The notes below the pieces were generated by a model. It had not been told where the DNA came from. It saw only the letters and a list, made by a program, of their open reading frames with translations, and did not search any database. A DNA stretch of 64,000 nt. It comes from Zelopaecilomyces penicillatus (Eukaryota; Ascomycota; Sordariomycetes; Hypocreales; Pseudodiploosporaceae). This document shows positions 49,003 through 60,802 of the stretch, one piece after another. Position numbers and translations under genes: made by a program. Where the stretch lies: positions 3,844,001 to 3,908,000 of the forward strand of contig VCCP01000003.1 of NCBI GenBank assembly GCA_005765155.1, in the 5' to 3' direction. The stretch's first letter is position 1. Every line of letters starts with the position of its first letter.

Positions 49003-50501
49003 GGTGCAGCAGGTGTGTGTGTGTGTGTGCCTATGCTTGATAATACTGTGCTGGCTGATGCGTGAAAGCTGCTTCTCTCATTCACCAAGAATGGCAACTA
49101 AGCAGCTTGGGGCCAGACACGACACACAAAGGGAAGGGAGGGGAATGTCTAATAATAATATAATCGGGAGACACATGCAATGTTCTCGAAGGAAAAGAAA
49201 AGATGTGATTCAGCCTCACTTGTGGTATAAACCGTATAGGCATAAGAGATAGAGAGAGGGAAAAGGGTGTGGGGGAGAGATGCACAATTTGTGTTGCGAT
49301 AATGCAGGGTGCTCTTTTGCCTTTATTATACCGGGTCTCGGGGATCAGATTTCTGGGTGTAGGAGAGCGAAACCCACATGCTGCTTCAAGGGTTCCCGCT
49401 TTCAACGGCGAAGCACTAACAATTAACTGCATCCCCCCCCCATATCTTTTTTCATCTGCCCCAATGAGAGAGAAAAAATATGATCGGCGAGCCTTGCCCG
49501 TCTTACCTGTACAACGTTCTGCGGGCGTGCGGAGGCTTTGTTAGGAAGTGCTTACCAGGGGGGGGGGGGGGGAAGACTAGCGATATTGTGCCCGCGTGTG
49601 TGTGTACAATGCATCGAGAAGGATCCAATCCTATTTCATCTGAATGCATGCCAGCGAACGGCGATTCGGAGCTACGGCTTTCAGCTGTGGCAAAGAAAGA
49701 AGGGTTGCTGGAGGGTGGTTTATCAAATGCAGCCTGCGTGTAACCTGTAATCTGTAGGTCTCTGATATCCCATGCTGGCTGGGCGGTCTGGGTGCATATC
49801 AAAGACGGGCAGGGCAGTACGAGATGCCTGCACATAAACATGATACTGTACACATGCAGAGCAAACTTCGAGTTGATACAGCCAGCAAAATGGCGTGAGC
49901 AGACAATTCGCCCACCTAACTAACCTCGTGGCTTGGGTGGCAGCAATTAATTAAGTAATTAATTACCTGATTCATGAAGTAGCACAACCCTCTATGCATT
50001 CTAGGAAATAGTATAAACGTTAAGATGCTTTAGGGCGCCTCTAGGTGTAGTTTCGGCAATTTGTTTCGACGCGGGCAGTATAACTAAACACAACTAACTG
50101 GCTTCAATGTAAGTTTTGGTCCTCACCGCCCACCATCCCATCCCAACGGGTAGCCATAACGGCATTGCTTCCCTCCCAGCCCGACGGCCCGGAGAATCTG
50201 GGGTGGTGGTGGTGGAAAAGGTACAAATTTACCAGATCAGCATAGAGCCATACAGATACACGTATTGTATCCCAATTGTCGGTATCCATCTACTGTTGGT
50301 TGCTCAGTGCTGCTCTACTACTACTGCTGTTGGGTGCAAATCGTGGTGGTCCCCGAGACATCATCGCATTGGCCCTGCTGCTTCCATCCCGGCCTTGCAG
50401 CCGTGCATGGACTTCTTTCTTTTATTCAATCCGTGCGCCGAAAATGAGTTGCCGATCCTTTTTGTAAATGAAAACCAAATAATAAAAAAAAAGAGTCCAA
50501 G
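49003..50501. other. upstream region of the ABCG gene
   Basis: Long non-coding region with a GT run at 49014-49028, a C-rich run near 49432-49441 and a G15 run at 49558-49572. Open frames around 49500-49850 and 50116-50559 span these simple repeats and look spurious. No gene supported. Confidence 0.4.
49558..49572. repeat. G15 homopolymer
   Basis: Fifteen consecutive G residues in a non-coding region. It could form a G-rich structure, and its exact length is prone to sequencing error. Confidence 0.85.

Positions 50502-50534
<33 letters not shown>
50502..50534. repeat. A33 homopolymer
   Basis: Thirty-three consecutive A residues, preceded by another A-rich stretch (50483-50491). I see no upstream reading frame that would mark this as the tail of a retrotransposed copy. 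Confidence 0.85.
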
Positions 50535-50536
<2 letters not shown>

Positions 50537-50796
50537 TCTCCACGGCAAAGGCCGTCTGACATGGAGACAGAGAGTCCCCTATACGAGGTACATATTACTT
50601 ACAGTTATCCTATCTCTATATCACATGGGTACGGATTTAGTTCGGCGAACAAGTTGCTAAGGAAAAGACAACGGCTCGGCAACCATCAACTTTCTACAAC
50701 CCAAGCAGCCTGGTGGCTTCTTTGCTGTCTAATTTTTTTCTTTTGCCTGCTCTTTTATAACTTACTCTAGTATAGCGTTAGGATCTCTATCCCCCA

Positions 50797-51240
50797 TTAT
50801 CTAAGCACCTTATAATGTATTACCCACTCATTACTTGAACGCTTACCCGCATATTTAATTAACTTGATTGTATATCGGCAACGCTGGTGCACGACTTGGA
50901 GATCCGCTTGCTGGTTTAGTGCCTTTAGCGCTCTCTTGTAGTGCCCTTTTGGCATGGAAGTCGCCGAGCCTCCCAAGTTCTCGCATAGGCCTTCGATTGC
51001 TTCCCAGTGGCCGGCGACCTGCACCACTGTACTTGTACCCTGTAGCAACCCCATTATGCCCCGTTTCGGCATTTTAACCGGGTGCCCGGAGCGTGTTGTA
51101 GGGCTGACGGCGATCCAGCGTCGCCGAAGCATCCACGCGCTATGAAGTTAGTGGTGGCCGATATTAATTGCCTTTAATGCTCTCTACAAAGTAATATAAT
51201 GGCCGGATGGTCGCCGTCAACCTACCCAAGCCCCCGGATC
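50797..51240 (-). other. orphan coding-like sequence with a degenerate internal repeat
   Basis: A 111-codon minus-strand frame at 51132-50797 reads as coding-like (contains GGSATSMPKGHYKRALKALN) but matches no family I know. A second, decayed version of the same segment lies upstream on the same strand at about 51165-51235. On the plus strand, TGCCTTTAGCGCTCTCT...CCTCCCAAG near 50918-50978 aligns with TGCCTTTAATGCTCTCT...CCTACCCAAG near 51168-51230 over about 65 bp at roughly 70 % identity by eye. The second copy no longer reads as an open frame in this reading. Likely a relic of a repeated-domain gene or of a transposon; undetermined. Confidence 0.3.
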
Positions 51241-52302
51241 GACATCCCGTTCTTTAATATTCACTATCCCTTACCACATAGACGCCGACGCCTCAGGTAA
51301 AGGTAGGCGGCCTATCTCCGCGGCCAATTTGACTCGAAACAGGATTCTTTGTTATTCGTTTGATAGAGACAATCCAGGCGCATCCCCATGCAAGTGTAGG
51401 GGATGTTCCTGTTGGTTGTGCGGAACACACGTGTGTCTTGGACTACCCAAGTGGTAGGTAGCACCTGTTGGCAGTACAAATATAGCCGAGACACCCCCAG
51501 AGACATCAAGACGACATCACGGGTCGGTTTGGCCATGTGCAGTTCCCCCAACACCACACAATGCAAGTAATGGGTGGGCTTACTGGTGGTATCTTACATA
51601 CATATACCTACCAACCTGCCAACCAACCAGCCAACCAGCCAAACTCCTGACAGATGTACGCCAAAGGGGGATCGAAGAGATAGCGGGTTCTGACCCGCTG
51701 CTCCAGCCAGTCCCCTTCCTCCCCGACTCCCGCTTCATGCAGAATCGCCGGGGGCATACGTGCATTCAATCGGCGACCGATCTCAGCATCAGAACGGCGA
51801 GGCACACACACAGACAGCACCGGGCTGATAGGACATACTGATGCTAACATGCTGTGCCCACAAACTTCCCAAGTCGCCGATCAGCGTCATAACCACTCAT
51901 CGCCGCAATAAACGCCATTGCATGACATAGGTTCACCCGACGCCGATGATGGCGGCGCATCATCGCCTTTCTGGGAACACCGTCAAATGGTCATATTGAG
52001 ATATTACAGCAAGCAGCTCGGCAAGGCTCAAATGGCATTTGCTGACCTGTTTTGCATGTTGCATGATTGTTGTATTGGATTCCACTGCTTTTGTCTTTAT
52101 CCATCCCTGCCCATTCCTCGGCCGTTACTCATCCTGCGAATTACCGCAGCTGCCAAACTTATCCTGCAACCATAATACAGCCTCCTCTTCACCCAAACAA
52201 GGACCTTGCCGGCACAAAAAAAAATTGAATGAAAGAGAGGGAAATGGGTCGAAAAAAAAAGAGCCCCAAAAAGGAGAAAGTTAGAAAGAAGCATGCTTTC
52301 TT
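51241..52302. other. intergenic region before the Zn2Cys6 gene
   Basis: No supportable gene. It includes tandem CCAACCAGCCAA-like units near 51610-51640 and purine-rich runs near 52220-52290 adjoining the 3' end of the transcription factor. Confidence 0.4.
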
Positions 52303-54759
52303 TTAACCTAGCAGGTGATTTCCTGTTGCCTGCAGGTTCTCAATATCATTGATGATCCCCTCATCTGCCGCGATACTGTTAATCATCTCCTCCTGCGAAA
52401 AGCCCAACCAGAACTGCGGGTTCCGTTGCTGCTCCTTCTTGAGTTGGTAAATTTCGTGCGCCACGCCCTTGACCTGGCCGCGGGCACGATCTGCAGCGCC
52501 CCAAACCTGAGACAACTGGTTGAGGGCCCCAATATTGAGGCGAATTTGCTGCCGCAGCTCCTCCTCGTGCTGTGGGATGAAGAACAGAGCCCAACGGCTG
52601 AGATGTACAATCGAGGAGAGCGTGATGACACAGGTAAAGAAGTGTGTATGCGAGAGCAGCGGCACACGGTGAGTGATCATTTCACTAATTCCCGTTGCTG
52701 ATGCAATTGTGTGCTTTGTGTGCGCATTAAACAGGTCGCCCGCAGGCACCATCTGGTAAGGGGCGCAGGAGGTAATCTTTTGCGCCGGTGACGAGTCGAG
52801 CTGGGAATGTGGCTGATGTAGAAGAATGGATGTTGCATGCATCATCATGTGTGCCTGAAACATCATTTCGTCCAACTTACCGTCCTTTTGGAGCGCATCT
52901 TTTTTCGACTCTGGCAGATGCAGCCGCCAATTTGTCAAAAGTGCTTCAATCCGTGCCAGGTTCTCATCTTCTGGGCCAAATATTGGCGGAGTCCTCATAA
53001 ATTTGCCCAAGTTTCTTCCACACAGAATCCGGTAGGCAAAAGATGAAAACGGACGCTCATCGCCCGAGAATTCGCGGTCTTCCAAGTCTTCCAGGTACAA
53101 AGGCTGGGGAATAGTCTAACCCCCTTGTTAACAATCTGCAAACTGGGTGTACATCCTGAGTCTGAGGGCCGGGTGTGGTGTTAGGCAGAACAGAGACGCA
53201 AGAACTTACACCTGATAAATATTGGTGCTCCTCACAAGGAAGAGCGACATCCGCAGGAATGTCGAATAGTAGAAAGTTTGTGGCCCGATGTACGCCAGCA
53301 ATCATTCCATCAATTATGAACAAGTCCCACCATGTTCTTCTCCAGCTTTCCTCCAGAACAGGTATGCTACGTCCATTGAGTGTAGCAAACTGTCGCGTGT
53401 TAAGGCCAATTTGGATTGCCAGTGTCTCAACGCTCCCCAGTATCTCAGCGGCTTTTTCCTGCTGGCAGCTACCATCTAGAGCTACGATGATCACCATCAT
53501 TGCTTGGATTAGGAATCCATCCCTGTGGGCTTGAGGGTTGTGGATGAGTCTATATGCCTCATCAAATAGAGATGACCGCGACTGGCCGACATCAATGAAG
53601 AGGGAGCCGGCCCATCGGATGGCTGCAAGAAGAGGCTCAATGCCCCCCTCTTTGGCTATTCGGAGCAAGTAATCCTTAGGGAGAACAAAGGGATGTGAGG
53701 CGTGAAAGTGGTGGTAGAATGAGTCTAAACATTTCTCTGCCAAAGTTGGCATAGGAATCTGGGCGTAGACGGGCCCAGGATGGGTGTTAACAAGCACATC
53801 GGGCACGTCAATGCCATTGATACTACAATATGACCTGTACAGCTGTGCCTGTGTTGGGACTGGGGGGGTGTTAAAGGCGGGAGCCGGCGATGCTACTGAC
53901 ATAGCCCCCGCTGGGCTAAAGGGGTCAAATGGAGCTAAGGATGGTGTCGAAGTCGTCAAGCTGCCAGCCACGGAGCCGGCGCCGAGAAGCATTGGGCAAT
54001 CTGCGCCTGTTTCCGGAGGTGATGTGGCCTGCCGCTTGTTCGGATTGGCGGTGGTGCCTCGGCGAGGGCCTTTGTATCCGCGTCGTGAAGCCACGTAGAC
54101 ACACTCAAAGCTAGACACGACGCAGCGGGAACACGGCGTCTGGCCATCGCACTTGAGGTGCTTGCTCCGCTACATGCACGCAGCGCAGAAGGCGGAGTGT
54201 TAGCGGCGGCATCTTGGCAGTATTGCATACGGGTCAGGTAAAGAAAAGGGAAAAAAAGGGGGGGCCCAAGTTGAAGCAAGAAGACCAATTGAAGGAAGGA
54301 TATGATATGGCCTGTCTGTGTTTCAACAAAACCCCATCATGAGAGATCCAAGGCAAACAGACCATGGCATGCAAAGGATCAAACCTCGAACAACATTCTG
54401 CGGGGTGGCGATGGTCATCGTTGACCTCAAGCTTCACTTACACATGCTAAGCACGCTGCTGGGACTGCGGCGGTTTCTCGCGAGCGGGCAGCGTCGTCAA
54501 CTGAGGATAAGAGACCATCAGGGAGCTGCGGCGTGGAGTCCGGGTGCGGTGCGACGATGGAGTTGCCATTCTTCTGCTGGGCTATGACATTGGTGTTGTG
54601 CCCACCATGAAGTTCGCTACGAAGATGAAGGTCGGCGATGTCGGTGACTGTCGTCTGAGCGCCCCGGACTCGCTGGCCCAGTGAGATCGGCGACTGTGAG
54701 GCCGACGAAGGCGGAGCGGATGGCGACAGGGAGCCTTCCGGATGCTGCACGTTGGCCAT
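52303..54759 (-). CDS. Zn2Cys6 transcription factor with fungal-specific regulatory domain
   Basis: Three exons on the minus strand: 54759-54442, 54169-53210 and 53115-52303, with introns of 272 and 94 bp (both GTAAGT donors). Product 696 aa. After a Ser/Pro/Gln-rich N-terminus of about 100 residues comes the binuclear zinc cluster CLAC-RSKHLKC-DGQTPC-SRC-VVSSFEC (spacing C-x2-C-x6-C-x5-C-x2-C-x6-C) at about 103-129, followed by a basic stretch RRGYKGPRRG. Intron 1 falls exactly after the second zinc cysteine, splitting the motif. The middle contains features of the fungal_trans domain: SFYHHFHASHPFVLP, GLNTRQFATLNGRS, EESWRRTWWDLFIID and DVALPCEEHQYLSG. The regulated pathway cannot be deduced. 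An upstream in-frame ATG at 54840 would add 27 residues; MANVQHPEG at 54759 was preferred. Confidence 0.88.
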
Positions 54760-57700
54760 GCTCGGATGTATACGGGGCTCGTCAACAAGACGAAAAAAGC
54801 GCTGACAGGTCGGCTGTCTGCAAGTCAATCCCCGAGCCACGATCGGTTCATGCCAGTTGCGGATAGTTTTTGAGGATGAAGGGTAAAAAGTCAGAGATGG
54901 AGACGGGTCTGGATGGGCTGGATTTAGTACCCCAGCAGCAGCAGCACAGCGGCGCGCCGAGGGACTGGAGAGGAGACATCCATGATCTATTAGGCCTGGC
55001 GCCTGGCCGTTGTTAGGTGGGGGAGGACCCCTGGCACTACAGGGGTTTTTGGGCTCCTTCTCTGTGCCTCTTTTTGCCTCTCAGCCATTGACGGCGCTTG
55101 CTGCGAGCAATTCTGCTCGGCACTGGCTTCAACGACTCGGGACTAACGCAATGTTGCTAGGCAGAGTTGGGTGCTGGCCTAGAACTGTAACACCACGACA
55201 GAGGGCGGATCACTTACCGTTTTGACAGCCTCCCACACTGCGTCAACCGCCTACCTTGACACGCACCCTCAAGTCCCAAGTTCCCAACCCCCGATCCATC
55301 GAGGCCATACGGACCAGACGGATCATGCCATCGGCCCGTCAGCTCTCCCAGCTCTCCCAGCTGCCGCCCGTCCAGCAGCCAGGCTAGTCAGCCACCACCC
55401 GGAGCAGCGATGCCCCCCGGGCGCTGCCCCCAGCCCAGCCCCAAGCCCATGCATCGCTGATATCAAATCAGTTAGGGCTGGACCTGGTGTGGTTCACGCC
55501 TTCACGTGCCCTAACGGCAGCGGGCGCTGTGACTTTCAGGCAGCCAAACAGCAGGGTCGATCAAGAGGTGGTCTCTGCTGGGAACATGAATGGGGCGAGG
55601 ATGTGTATTGAGGTGTTCGTACGGTGCTGGTTGCAGTGTTGCAAGCAGTGGTGTGCGAGGGTATGTAAGTACCTGGGGTAGTTTGAAGATGTGGGTGGGT
55701 TACAACTTTCAAAATGCCAGTTCTCAAAACAGTCACCCCCTTTTTCTCAGTCTCTCCTTCACTCTCAGCAACCTCATAATAACGTCTTACTTCGATCGCA
55801 CTTTCCTTGGCGGTCTTCCGATGGAGAGGAAAGAGCCAGTGAAATGCATAAGTGACAACCTACCTACCTACACGGAGTATTTGCAATTAAAACACTGGCA
55901 ATTACGAAAACACACTAGCAAGCCTCAGCCGTTGCTTGCTCTTCTGCAAAGTATTCCTCAATTACAGGTACTCGCATCTAAGCCGCCGGCCGCCCTTTGT
56001 GTTGCGGAGGTGCTCTCTCACACACTTTCTGCATCGTTCTGCACCTTATTAGCAATATCGCCTTGCAAGGGTTCTGTTGTGCAAGAGATATTTGCCTGTG
56101 TTAGACGACATCATTATCCCAACCCATCGCCCTTGGACAGGGGAACCGTCCCGACAGGCAGGGATCGTGTGCCTCGAACCCTGGGATACACATCGCTGCA
56201 TCAGGTCTCAACGCCGTGGCTTCGGAAAGCGCGAGCAGATCGTAAGCTTTTGATTTGCTCCCCCCCAGTCAGTTTCCCTGTCGAGCCATGGGTTGGCTGA
56301 GCTAGCTCATCACCAAACCAATGCTAGGTGTTATATCACACCAGGGCTCGCTGCTCTTTAAGTTCAGGTGCCAGCGGCTTGGTTGCACCGTTGAACGCAG
56401 CACCACCGGTCTGTGACGACGAAGTCGCTTCATCCTTCGTCCATTCGCGGCTGTCCCGCCCGCTTTTGTCATTTGCCCGTCCCCTGGTCCGTGTCGCGCT
56501 TCCTCGGACTTGTCTTCCGATTCCAGCTTGACATCCACACAAAGACTAGTGCGTCTCCCACTTTCGCCGTCACTGGGACAAGGTGCGGGGAACCAACAAG
56601 GCGCCCTGCGAACTGCAGATGTTGGGAAACGACAATTCTCACTCACCCTGGAGCGCCAGTACCTAACTGTGCGAGTTGTGGTTGTGAGTTTTCACTGTTT
56701 TTTGGGAAGTACCGGTAGATCGAATCCTGATGTATATTACTGCCGGTAATGAGCCCTCTTGCGCCGTGGAGATCTTGTGGGGACAGCGGGGAGCTACGGG
56801 CCAAACGGAGGGGCGGCTCGACGACTCGGCCCGTTTTAATGATCTGACTACCAAGATGTGTTGAGATCAATTGAAGGAGCCGCAGCTAGCTGCCGCTGAC
56901 CGATTGATCTCACCCCATTACTGAGCCCTGCCAATTTTGAGACTCTGAGCATCTGTACTGTACGATTCAGTGGCCACTAACGTTACGTAGTATTATTTAA
57001 TTAACAACCTTAATGGGAGTTGGTTTTGTTCATATCATCCATCATTGCCATTTATGAATCCCTCATTCATATTTGGATAACAGCGTCACTTGTTCCACCG
57101 CCCTCTCAATGGCCGCAAGTGTGGGATGATTCATGGTCAGTTTGCTGTAGTTGAAAACACGATAATCCATGCTGTCGCTGTTCTGGCAAAGGGCTCTTGC
57201 CGCCCTTCTCGGCCTATAATTCACCCGGAAAATGCAGCACGAGTAATGAGATGGACGACTTGGTGTGAGCCAGACTGACTACAATATGGTTCAATTCACT
57301 TATTACATCACACAACCTTACAATTACTCTCGACCTAGTAGGTTAGCAGGCACACAAGTGATAAGAGGCCATGAATCAATCACATTTTCTCTGTTGTCCA
57401 CATGCAGCAGTTAGGCTGTGTAACATGGAGAGCTCCCAAGCAAACACAATGCCGAACCTGGATCTTGTTGGTTGTCTTTGGCAGCCGATGCTGGTCTGGA
57501 TCAGTTATATTGATTGATGAGCTTGACTGGTCTCTTTGTGATGCACCCACTACCCTGTTGCTGTCGCCGTCGGTTGGCTCTGCGCGATGCCATGCTGGTG
57601 TCGCTCACCGTTGGCAAACATGGGGTTTCGATGCTCTGCATTTCTCAATTTGGCTCTAGATAGCCTCCAAGTTCCACTAGTGAAGACAGGCGGCCACATA

Positions 57701-58129
57701 GAATGGACGCTTTTCTTCTTATGTACTTTCAAACCAGGGCGTCGATTCTTGGTCAACACCAGGTAATTAGATGATGACCATGTCATGGCTCCAAGCCTCC
57801 AACAGTAATGGAGTATTTTCTCGGGAGTGCCCTAGTTGACCCCTGTACGGTTCAATTAGGGATTTGTATAATAGTGGGTGGGTGTACATATGATATGGCG
57901 ATGTGATATGGATGTCTGGGCTGGGAACCCCACTATTCAATGGTCCATGGTCCACACTGTAATAATACCAGAGCACCAACCAGTCACAACCCAACAAGGC
58001 CTTTCTTTGTGATCACGAATGCAGGCTGCATTCCATTTTGCCAAGTCAGCCTCTCCTTGAACAGCTCAAGCCGCGACCGACATCAATCTCGCACCCGACG
58101 GACTTACAAAGTCCCGCGTGGACCAAAGC
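54760..58129. other. intergenic region between the Zn2Cys6 gene and the HeLo-pseudokinase gene
   Basis: Divergent spacer of about 3.4 kb. Open frames here (for example 55590-56300) have no domain, good start context or codon pattern and cross a CTACCTAC tandem. AT-rich sequence with TTAATTAA lies near 56990-57010. No gene, tRNA or repeat family recognised. Confidence 0.4.
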
Positions 58130-60149
58130 ATGGACCCTGTTTCCATTGCTGGCCTGGCTCTTGGCGTTGCCTCGCTCAGCCTTCAAGTCTACACCGGCTG
58201 TATCCAAGGCATGTTCCTTTAGCCCCCCTCCTGCTCACGCCACTCCATCTCGCTGTCCCAAACACGATCAATTAACGCCGCCCGTTGTCGTTGCCACGTT
58301 TTCAGGTATTCAGCTTCTGGTTACAGCTCTTGGTTATGAGAATGATTGCAAGTTTCTTAATCTGCGCCTCCGTATGGAGCAGCAGCGTCTGTACGCATGG
58401 AGCGAAACTTCAGGCTTGTTAGATCTCGACGCCAACAATCAGGATCGAGTCTTGGACTCTAACATATTCAATCTGCACCGACAGACCGTGCTCGACTTGC
58501 TAGTGCAAGTTCGCTGCTTGTTTGACGAGTTTACAGAGTACCAGAGCAGGCACAGCAACTTGACAACTGTGCGTGATGATGGTGACCACCTCGTGGCTCC
58601 GGAGAAGGATGCGAAGCAGGCAAGCTTCCCCATGTCAGAAAAGAAACGGAAATTCATACATAAAGCGATGAGTAACCTCAAATCCAAATCCGAGGATGGC
58701 CTGAGGAGACTCAAGTGGACGTCATTTGACAAAGAGGGCTTTGAGCGGTTATTATCCAAGTTTGCTGCATTAAATGATACCATGATGAACATTCTGGACC
58801 ATTCGCTCCAAGTCGAGATTCGCCATACTGTGCAAGATACTAACCGAGGTGTTTTGCTTCTGCACCACAAGATTGCCGACCTTAGTCATCTTGTACTCGC
58901 ACTCAAGTCGCAACTGGATGGGAACGCTCCCATTTCCACGTCAAACTTCTCAAGACTTGAGCGAGAAGCCAGCACCGCAGAGCTTACGCAGCTATCCAAG
59001 CTTGCAAAGTTCAAGGCCTTCAACGTGACCATAGACCGCAAATCAAACACGCCGGCTCGCCTTGATGACCAGGCAGCCGCATTTCTGGGGCTGGCTAATT
59101 CCGGCCAGCTGCGAAACGTGAGGGTACCGAGGTATTTGATTGAGCTGGACCCGGAGGTAGATGATTCAGACGCTCCAAGATGTGAGGCACTGATGAAGAC
59201 ATCGGAAGGGAAGAAAAAGGTGTGGATTGAGTGGAAAGACTACGACGCTGCGGGCCACGCAGCATGTTTGTCGAAGTCAGATATTGTTGACCGCGTCCAC
59301 AAGCTGGCAGCATTGCTTAACCACAGTCCAAAGCCAGATGCATTTCGGACCCCTCATTGCCTTGGCTTCTTCGATAAGGCTGATCCAGACATTCCAGAGG
59401 ATGATGTCGATATTCTCGATCGACGACTCGGATTGATATTCGAACGACCGTCTGATGACGAATTGCACGATACTTTACCGCCAATTTCCCTGCGCGAGCT
59501 TATCCACAACGAAAAGACCCGCAAGCCTCGAGTGACGGAGAGGATTCGACTCGCCCATGCACTCAGTAACTGTCTCTTGTATCTGCACGCTGTAAACTGG
59601 CTACACAAGGGCCTTCGAAGCCACAACGTGCTTTTCTTTAGGACGAAAGCGGGACATGTCGATTATCGCAGACCATATCTGTCAGGCTTCGACTTTTCCC
59701 GCCCTGTTGGGTCCGATGAGATGACGGAAGTTCCAGGCGATGATGCGGAGCACGATCTATATAGGCACCCATATGCACAAACGAATCGGCGCAAGGACCG
59801 AGAGCGTTCTAAAAAGAGTTTCGATATTTACAGTCTCGGCGTCATATTTGTAGAGCTGGCGCACTGGGAACCAGTGGATAAGATTCTGGGCCTTCAGATG
59901 CGCATTGCCAAGGGTCAATTTGATGTCGTGAGGAATGTCAGGGAGGCCCTTTTGACAAAAGACAAGGTTGAGGATTTGGGCGCTGAGATGGGCGAGAAAT
60001 TTGAAGAGGCAACACGAAGATGCTTGGTGGGCGGGAGCGACCTGGGGCTTAAGCAGGGCGATGACGAGACGGCTGATGATGTGGCCGAGAGGCTGTCAAT
60101 GAAATTCTATGACGAGGTGGTGAAGAAGTTGGCAGATATCGTGGTTTAA
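58130..60149 (+). CDS. HeLo-domain / pseudokinase protein (fungal MLKL-like architecture)
   Basis: Two exons, 58130-58208 and 58306-60149, giving 640 aa. The intron is GC-AG: AAG|GCATGT at 58209, acceptor TTTTCAG ending at 58305. Only this join restores the typical HeLo start MDPVSIAGLALGVASLSLQV followed by the helix NDCKFLNLRLRMEQQRLYAW. HeLo domains (also in HET-S) are helical bundles that can attack membranes in fungal programmed cell death, often with a kinase-like partner domain. Residues about 310-640 are kinase-like: VWIEWK at 332-337 (beta-3 region), then WLHKGLRSHNVLFF at 458-471 replacing the HRD-N loop, GFD at 487-489 replacing DFG, YRHPYA and SFDIYSLGVIFVELAHW. The catalytic and metal-binding Asp are absent from both loops, so it is probably a pseudokinase. 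The combination parallels mammalian MLKL (four-helix bundle plus pseudokinase). A cell-death role is inference. Confidence 0.87.
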
Positions 60150-60386
60150 GACACTACAGTGGTGTGAGATTGGGTTTCTATGAAACACGCAAACAAGCAG
60201 GATGGCGATATTGAAAAATTTCTATCTTCTATAGATTTGTTCTTATTCGTTCATCATACCCTAAGCCGCATATTTCGACCCAAATCTTCCCTGCTCTTTC
60301 TGTCTAGCTAGGTATATATAAATCACCAATTATAAAGGAGCTCGCTGGCTAGATATCAAAATGCAACATATGATGACTTGGCAAAA

Positions 60387-60802
60387 TCAGCAGCAGCAAT
60401 CCTCGAAGCATTCACAACAGCCGAAGCAGCAGAGACCAGCGCAAATACCGCAGCAGATGGCGCCGCCCTCTCCGTCGTCGCCGCCTCGAAGGCGCATACG
60501 ATCAGCACTCATGTTTTCAACTGGTCGCTACAGACAGGGGGCTTTGAGTCAGCATGATGTGAATTGAGTAGTTTCAGTAAAGTCAAGTGTCATATTATAG
60601 GTGGAAGAATATAGTCTCCTCAGAAAGAAAAAGAAAAAAATGTGCAGATTTTTAATGGGATATTTAAAGAGATTGAGATGTTGTGGTTTGGTTGTATCAT
60701 CACTAGGGTGTTGGGACTTACAGGTTGCTCGGAGCTGATTCGTGGGGTCGAAAGAGCGGCTGCCATGGGCTGCTGGGGCATCTGCTGCTCAGAGGTGGGC
60801 AT
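60387..60802 (-). CDS. CYSTM-type cysteine-rich small membrane-associated protein
   Basis: Two short exons on the minus strand, 60802-60722 (27 codons) and 60527-60387 (46 codons plus stop), joined in phase 0 across a 194-bp intron with GTAAGT donor and CTGTAG acceptor. Product 73 aa. The N-terminus is Met/Pro/Gln-rich (MPTSEQQMPQQPMAAALS). The middle has the fungal CYSTM-associated block RLRGGDDGEGGA. The C-terminus is ICCGICAGLCCFGCCECF followed by EDCCC, with 12 cysteines in the last 24 residues. CYSTM proteins are small tail-anchored, often palmitoylated stress or membrane proteins in eukaryotes. The fit of both splice sites, frame and family pattern makes this convincing although each exon is tiny. 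It lies tail-to-tail with the HeLo-pseudokinase gene, 237 bp apart. Confidence 0.85.

Noticed and set aside
55590..56300. 236-codon plus-strand frame in the Zn2Cys6/HeLo spacer
   Set aside because: No domain, poor start context and it crosses tandem CTAC repeats; composition does not resemble coding sequence.
58038..58305. Plus-strand frame starting at 58038 continuous with the HeLo-pseudokinase exon 2
   Set aside because: Its first 90 residues are unrelated to HeLo domains. The GC-AG spliced start at 58130 gives the family-typical N-terminus.
60361..60567. Gln-rich 68-residue plus-strand frame
   Set aside because: It is the antisense of the CYSTM exon 2, whose Cys codons (TGC) read as Gln/Ala repeats on the other strand.
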